DNA of 64,000 nucleotides, taken from the NCBI GenBank assembly GCA_964550615.1, contig CAZKAB010000005.1, positions 15,640 to 79,639 of the forward strand, written 5' to 3'. This stretch comes from M55B144 sp964550615 (GTDB lineage Bacteria; Bipolaricaulota; Bipolaricaulia; UBA7950; UBA9294). The position numbers and the translations under genes are program-made. This document shows positions 60,623 through 64,000 of this stretch, one piece after another (position 1 is the first letter of the stretch; the number at the start of each line of letters is the position of its first letter). The notes under the pieces were generated by a model. It searched no databases. It was not told the DNA's origin and saw only the letters and a program-made list of their open reading frames with translations.

Positions 60623-61918
60623 CTATCGGGGCGTGAGTGATTCTGACCGGCGAACGAGGAGTGTGCTCCCCTCGATTCCGACCACTAAGATCCTCTCTCC
60701 AGTGGCTATTCTCCCTTCTGTCGATCGCGCATTCCAGTATTCTCCATGCACGAACACTCTTCCCCTCGGATTCAATGTGCTGCGGACTTCGCCGGTCTCG
60801 CCGATCAGAGAACCCTTCCCCGTGACAGGGCGTTTGCGTTGTATCAGGAGCGCCTTGGAGATAACGAACACGAACAGGGCCGTCATTGTCCCTACCGTGA
60901 GGATGATCGTCGTCCATGAGAGCCCGATCGCCTTGTTATGTATGTCAAAAAGGGTGATCGAGCCGATGATTAGCGATAGTACCCCCCCGGAGGTCAGTAT
61001 CCCGTTTGTTGGGGTGAAGGCGTCCAAGACCATCAGTCCGGCCCCGAAAACGATGAGAAGCACGCCAACGATGTTTACCGGCAGGATCTGAAGGCCGAAA
61101 AACGCAAGTACGAGGCAAATTCCTCCGGCCGCCAGACCAAATCCAATCCCGGGGTGGAAGAATTCGTAGATGAGTCCGTACAGGCCGAGGATGAACAGAA
61201 CGTACACAATGTTCGGGTCGGCCAGGTAACCGAGGAGTCGTTCTCTGAGTGTGGGACGCAGCTCTTGGATAGGGGCGCCGGCGGTGTGCAGAACGCGGCC
61301 GTCCGCGAGCGTATAACCGTCAAGACGGTGAAGCAAATCAGCCACATCATTGGCGACGAGGTCGATCACTCCCTGGTCCAATGCCTCGGTGGCGGTAATA
61401 GAACTCGACTCCCGCACGGCCTGTTCCGCCCAGTCCACGTTTCTCCCTCGCTTCTCGGCAATCGACTTGGCGAATGCTACGGCGTCGTTTGTGACCTTCT
61501 CCGTCATCGTTTCGTCTTGGGATTCCCCGCCCGAGAGCAGATCGACTGGATGTGCGGCGCCGATATTTGTGCCGGGAGCCATTGCTGCGACATCTGCAGC
61601 GAGTGTGATGATCGCGCCCGCCGAGGCGGCGCGTGCTCCGGCGGGTCCGACGAAGACGACGATTGGCACCGACGAGGAGAGTTCCGCCATGACAATGTCA
61701 CGCATCGAATCTCCCAGCCCACCCGGCGTATTCAGCTCGATCACGACTAGGGCTGCTCCTTCCGTTTCGGCGTAGGAGATGGCGCGGGTGACAATATCTC
61801 TCGATACCGGGTTGATCGACCCGGCCAGTCGCAAGTGGACGATTTGCCCTTCCGCCCATGCGATGACTGATGCCATCAATGCGAGTACGACTGCGGCGAT
61901 GACTATTCTTCGTATCAT
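60623..61918 (-). CDS. nfeD: NfeD-type membrane serine protease (ClpP class)
   Basis: About 431 residues. A signal peptide (IRRIVIAAVVLALMASVIAW) precedes an S49/ClpP-like protease domain with ELNTPGGLGDSMRDI and the serine motif GARAASAGAIITLAAD. Four membrane segments follow (YVLFILGLYGLIYEFF onward), then the C-terminal NfeD OB-fold, GEVRSTLNPRGRVFVHGEYW. Such proteins cleave stomatin-like partners and influence membrane quality control; no stomatin gene lies beside it. An in-frame ATG at 61939 would add seven residues. Confidence 0.92.
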   Translation of the reverse strand: MIRRIVIAAVVLALMASVIAWAEGQIVHLRLAGSINPVSRDIVTRAISYAETEGAALVVIELNTPGGLGDSMRDIVMAELSSSVPIVVFVGPAGARAASAGAIITLAADVAAMAPGTNIGAAHPVDLLSGGESQDETMTEKVTNDAVAFAKSIAEKRGRNVDWAEQAVRESSSITATEALDQGVIDLVANDVADLLHRLDGYTLADGRVLHTAGAPIQELRPTLRERLLGYLADPNIVYVLFILGLYGLIYEFFHPGIGFGLAAGGICLVLAFFGLQILPVNIVGVLLIVFGAGLMVLDAFTPTNGILTSGGVLSLIIGSITLFDIHNKAIGLSWTTIILTVGTMTALFVFVISKALLIQRKRPVTGKGSLIGETGEVRSTLNPRGRVFVHGEYWNARSTEGRIATGERILVVGIEGSTLLVRRSESLTPR

Positions 61919-62031
61919 GGTGAAACGAAAGTATCTCATCCAAGGTTACGGATGCAACACTGTGTAGAGGCAATATCAAGGTTCTAGTATCATCAGTGAA
62001 ACGTGACAACAACCATGAATAGGAGAACCAA

Positions 62032-62703
62032 ATGATCAAAGGTGTTGTGTTTGACTTCGACGGATTGATATTGGATACGGAGATTCCGGCCTTTCAGGCT
62101 TGGCAATCGATCTTTGCGCAGAACGGATGCGAGCTTACTCTTACAGCCTGGGCCGACTACATCGGTCGATCGCCCGATACATTTGACCCATGCGATAGAC
62201 TGGAAACGTGTCTGGGACAGCCCGTAGACCATGGGAGGCTCCGCAAGGAGCAGATAGAACACGAGACACGCCTGATCACGATGGAGTCGGCTCTCCCCGG
62301 GGTTACTGCGCTGATCGACGAGATCCGGATGCTCGGACTACGATTGGGGATTGCATCAAGCTCATCGCGAGATTGGGTTATCGGACATCTGCAACGACTT
62401 GGGCTTGTTGCCCGCTTTGATTGCATCGTTTGCTCCGATGACGTTGCTCACACCAAGCCGGCGCCAGATCTTTATGTCGCTGCCGTGAATGCTTTGGGGA
62501 TCGCATCTACCGCGGCGATTGCGCTGGAAGACTCACCTCACGGCGTAACTGCGGCCAAGGCGGCCGGCCTGTTCTGCGTCGCTGTCCCGAACGCCCTGAC
62601 ACGCCACCTATCGTTTGAGCATGCCGACGTAATGCTTGATTCATTGCAGGATGTGACATTTCAAGATCTGACGGCCATGCTTGAAGGGATCAAACGGCAA
62701 TAG
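62032..62703 (+). CDS. HAD-superfamily phosphatase (beta-phosphoglucomutase-like)
   Basis: A 223-residue subfamily IA HAD enzyme. Motif I is VVFDFDGLILDTE with both catalytic aspartates, motif II is the serine in GIASSSSRDW, motif III the lysine in HTKPAPDLY and motif IV the aspartate in ALEDSPHGVTAA. The cap domain occupies residues ~18-80. The family includes phosphoglycolate and sugar phosphatases and beta-phosphoglucomutase; the substrate is unclear. It might serve as the missing phosphatase of the solute pathway, but nothing links them. AGGAGAACC precedes the ATG. Confidence 0.88.
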   Translation: MIKGVVFDFDGLILDTEIPAFQAWQSIFAQNGCELTLTAWADYIGRSPDTFDPCDRLETCLGQPVDHGRLRKEQIEHETRLITMESALPGVTALIDEIRMLGLRLGIASSSSRDWVIGHLQRLGLVARFDCIVCSDDVAHTKPAPDLYVAAVNALGIASTAAIALEDSPHGVTAAKAAGLFCVAVPNALTRHLSFEHADVMLDSLQDVTFQDLTAMLEGIKRQ

Positions 62704-62706
62704 AGA

Positions 62707-62734
62707 ATGCCCCGGGCATACGCTACCGGGGCAT
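62707..62734 (+). terminator. Stem-loop after the HAD gene
   Basis: ATGCCCCGG (62707-62715) pairs with CCGGGGCAT (62726-62734) around a 10-nt loop. No T-tract follows. A second perfect palindrome, GCCTGGATCCAGGC (62751-62764), lies just beyond it, before the end of the convergent gene. Together they may serve both strands. Confidence 0.5.
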
Positions 62735-62771
62735 CACATGCTGCAATGCTGCCTGGATCCAGGCTCAACGC

Positions 62772-63149
62772 CTAGAAACGATACGCAAGGGTAAGGCCGT
62801 CCGATGTTATTCCGAACCTGAACCCGTTGTCTTTAGCGACGTTGTACGCATCGAACCCGCTGTACAGAGACCATGCCAGGTGCGCCAGGCCGACGACCGA
62901 ATACCCCAAGTATCCGTAGGGGGCAATTGTGCTGATATAGCCTCCTCCGACGATGATGGCAATGTCGACCCCGAAGAACAGGATTGCCCTGTCCATCTGG
63001 CCGTTCAACAGCTGGCCGAGACCCGGGATCAGGAACGAAGCGATGCCGGGGATCCATGCGTCCGAATTTGTGCTCTGGGCGACCGCGCCCACAGAGAGCA
63101 CCGAAAGCAGAGCGACGACCGTTGCAACAACGACTAGTCTACGATTCAT
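62772..63149 (-). CDS. Small exported/membrane protein of unknown function
   Basis: A 125-residue protein with a signal peptide (VVVATVVALLSVLSVGAVAQ), then IPGIASFLIPGLGQLLNGQM, a glycine- and proline-containing turn like that in TM2/DUF5683 proteins. Two membrane helices follow (AILFFGVDIAIIVGGGYI and YSVVGLAHLAWSLYSGFDAY). The C-terminus GLTLAYRF ends with phenylalanine. AAAGGAGG precedes the ATG. Function unknown. Confidence 0.78.
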   Translation of the reverse strand: MNRRLVVVATVVALLSVLSVGAVAQSTNSDAWIPGIASFLIPGLGQLLNGQMDRAILFFGVDIAIIVGGGYISTIAPYGYLGYSVVGLAHLAWSLYSGFDAYNVAKDNGFRFGITSDGLTLAYRF

Positions 63150-63187
63150 CGGTTTCCTCCTTTTCTACTCTTGCCCCTTTGTTCGTG

Positions 63188-63931
63188 CTATTCCAGCAGT
63201 TCGTCAGGGATGTCGAAATTGGCGAACACCTCCTGCACGTCTTCGTTCTCGTCAAGATCGTTGACGAGTTTTAGCACCTTCTCTGCGGCATGCCCTTCCA
63301 CTTTCACCGTGTTCTTGGGAAGCATCGTTACTTCCGCTCTACTGGGAGTAATTCCAAGCCCGCGTATCCCCTCGCTGAGGGTAATCAGGTTTGCCGGATC
63401 GCAATACGCCTCGATTGCATCTTCTTCTTCGTCGAACTCTTGCGCACCCAGTTCGATCAATGACATCAGTACCTCGTCGCGATCGATGTCTTCCGGGATC
63501 TCCTCTATGCCGACCACGCCACGGCGTTCAAACAGCCAAGAAACGCTGCCCGCCGCCGCCATGTTCCCGCCATGCTTGCTGAAGATATGACGGATCGATG
63601 CCGCCGCCCGATTTCGGTTGTCGGTGACGACGCGCAACAAGACCGCTACGCCATCTGTTGCATACCCCTCGTATGTGATCTCTTCATAGGTTACTCCGTC
63701 AATTCCGCCTGTCGCGCGTTTGATGGCACGCTCGATGTTGTCTTTCGGCAGATTTGCGGCGCGGGCGCGTTCCAATGCCTGTGCCAATCCTGGGTTGTTC
63801 GCCGGATCCGGATCGCCGTTGCGCGCCTGCAGCGTTATCTCTTTGATTAGCTTGGCAAAAATGTTGGATCGTTTCTTGTCCTGCCGTTCCTTACGGTATT
63901 TTACATTTGCCCACTTGGAGTGTCCTGACAT
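63188..63931 (-). CDS. yebC: YebC/PmpR-family regulatory protein
   Basis: A 247-residue YebC-family protein. SGHSKWANVKYRKERQDKKR opens it, IFAKLIKEITLQAR and NLPKDNIERAIKRATGG follow, and the family core is EEITYEGYATDGVAVLLRVV, then NRNRAAASIRHIFSKHGGNM. Members act as transcriptional regulators or, as shown for some, relieve ribosome stalling at proline stretches. ruvC is a common neighbour but is outside the window if present. Confidence 0.95.
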   Translation of the reverse strand: MSGHSKWANVKYRKERQDKKRSNIFAKLIKEITLQARNGDPDPANNPGLAQALERARAANLPKDNIERAIKRATGGIDGVTYEEITYEGYATDGVAVLLRVVTDNRNRAAASIRHIFSKHGGNMAAAGSVSWLFERRGVVGIEEIPEDIDRDEVLMSLIELGAQEFDEEEDAIEAYCDPANLITLSEGIRGLGITPSRAEVTMLPKNTVKVEGHAAEKVLKLVNDLDENEDVQEVFANFDIPDELLE

Positions 63932-63965
63932 CCCTTAGTCCCCCGTTCTTCCGATTATCACGGTC

Positions 63966-63995
63966 ATCATAGCATCCAGTGCCCTTGTTGTTCAA
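63966..63995 (-). promoter_or_regulatory. Promoter of yebC
   Basis: On the minus strand TTGAAC (63990-63995), 18 nt, TATGAT (63966-63971), about 35 nt before the yebC ATG. Confidence 0.65.
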
Positions 63996-64000
63996 GGCTG

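Noticed and set aside
1..64000. CRISPR arrays, insertion sequences, integrases or prophage genes
   Set aside because: No regularly spaced repeats, transposase or phage-type genes were seen; the only long exact repeats are the gap flanks.

Overview
The window looks like a metagenome-assembled scaffold of a deep-branching bacterium of moderate GC. Supporting signs are a complete bacterial str/S10/spc/alpha ribosomal region, frequent TTG and GTG starts, zinc-binding versions of several ribosomal proteins and of adenylate kinase, a formate-tetrahydrofolate ligase, and some genes more usual in archaea (a TrmY-type methyltransferase and a HerA-like ATPase). The gene content would fit Candidatus Bipolaricaulota (Acetothermia/OP1), but that is an impression from the protein sequences and was not tested. 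Three runs of 100 N interrupt the scaffold. Two of them only separate duplicated 55-nt contig ends, so no sequence is missing there and both interrupted genes are intact. The third is a real gap or join.

Bases 1-15400 are a carbohydrate region. The left edge has a P-loop kinase fragment, a GT4 glycosyltransferase and a DeoR regulator, all on the minus strand. Then come pfkA and, convergent with it, a ROK sugar kinase. Next is a regulator that joins a GntR DNA-binding domain to an ABC-transporter sugar-binding domain (5214-6835). It lies beside a sugar ABC importer made of a binding protein and two permeases, with no ATPase gene. Directly downstream are a second GT4 enzyme, a GpgS-like glycosyltransferase, a glycerate kinase and a phosphoglucose/phosphomannose isomerase. 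Together these suggest sugar uptake joined to glucosylglycerate-type compatible-solute metabolism.

Bases 15400-29300 are mixed housekeeping: a bifunctional-nuclease-family protein, a LolA-like protein, pgk, tRNA-Gly(CCC), family 4 uracil-DNA glycosylase, a TPR protein, infB-rbfA, fhs, the CCA-adding enzyme, a HerA-like ATPase, hpf, a PP-loop protein and an FmdB-type zinc ribbon.

Bases 29300-51740 are the transcription and translation block: rpoC without rpoB, then a consensus promoter and rpsL-rpsG-fusA, the S10, spc and alpha operons with secY, adk, map and infA, ending at rplQ. tuf and rpmD (L30) are absent from their usual places.

Bases 51740-64000 are mainly envelope and miscellaneous genes: an SDR threonine dehydrogenase, a WecA/MraY-family transferase, a beta-rich exported protein, a TrmY-DUF2007 fusion and a PKD lipoprotein (both cut by the third gap), a Lon-type protease, a secreted phospholipase-D-like protein, NfeD, a HAD phosphatase and YebC. 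At least six genes across the window have a good -10 box only 6-10 nt before the start codon and no ribosome-binding site, which suggests leaderless mRNAs.
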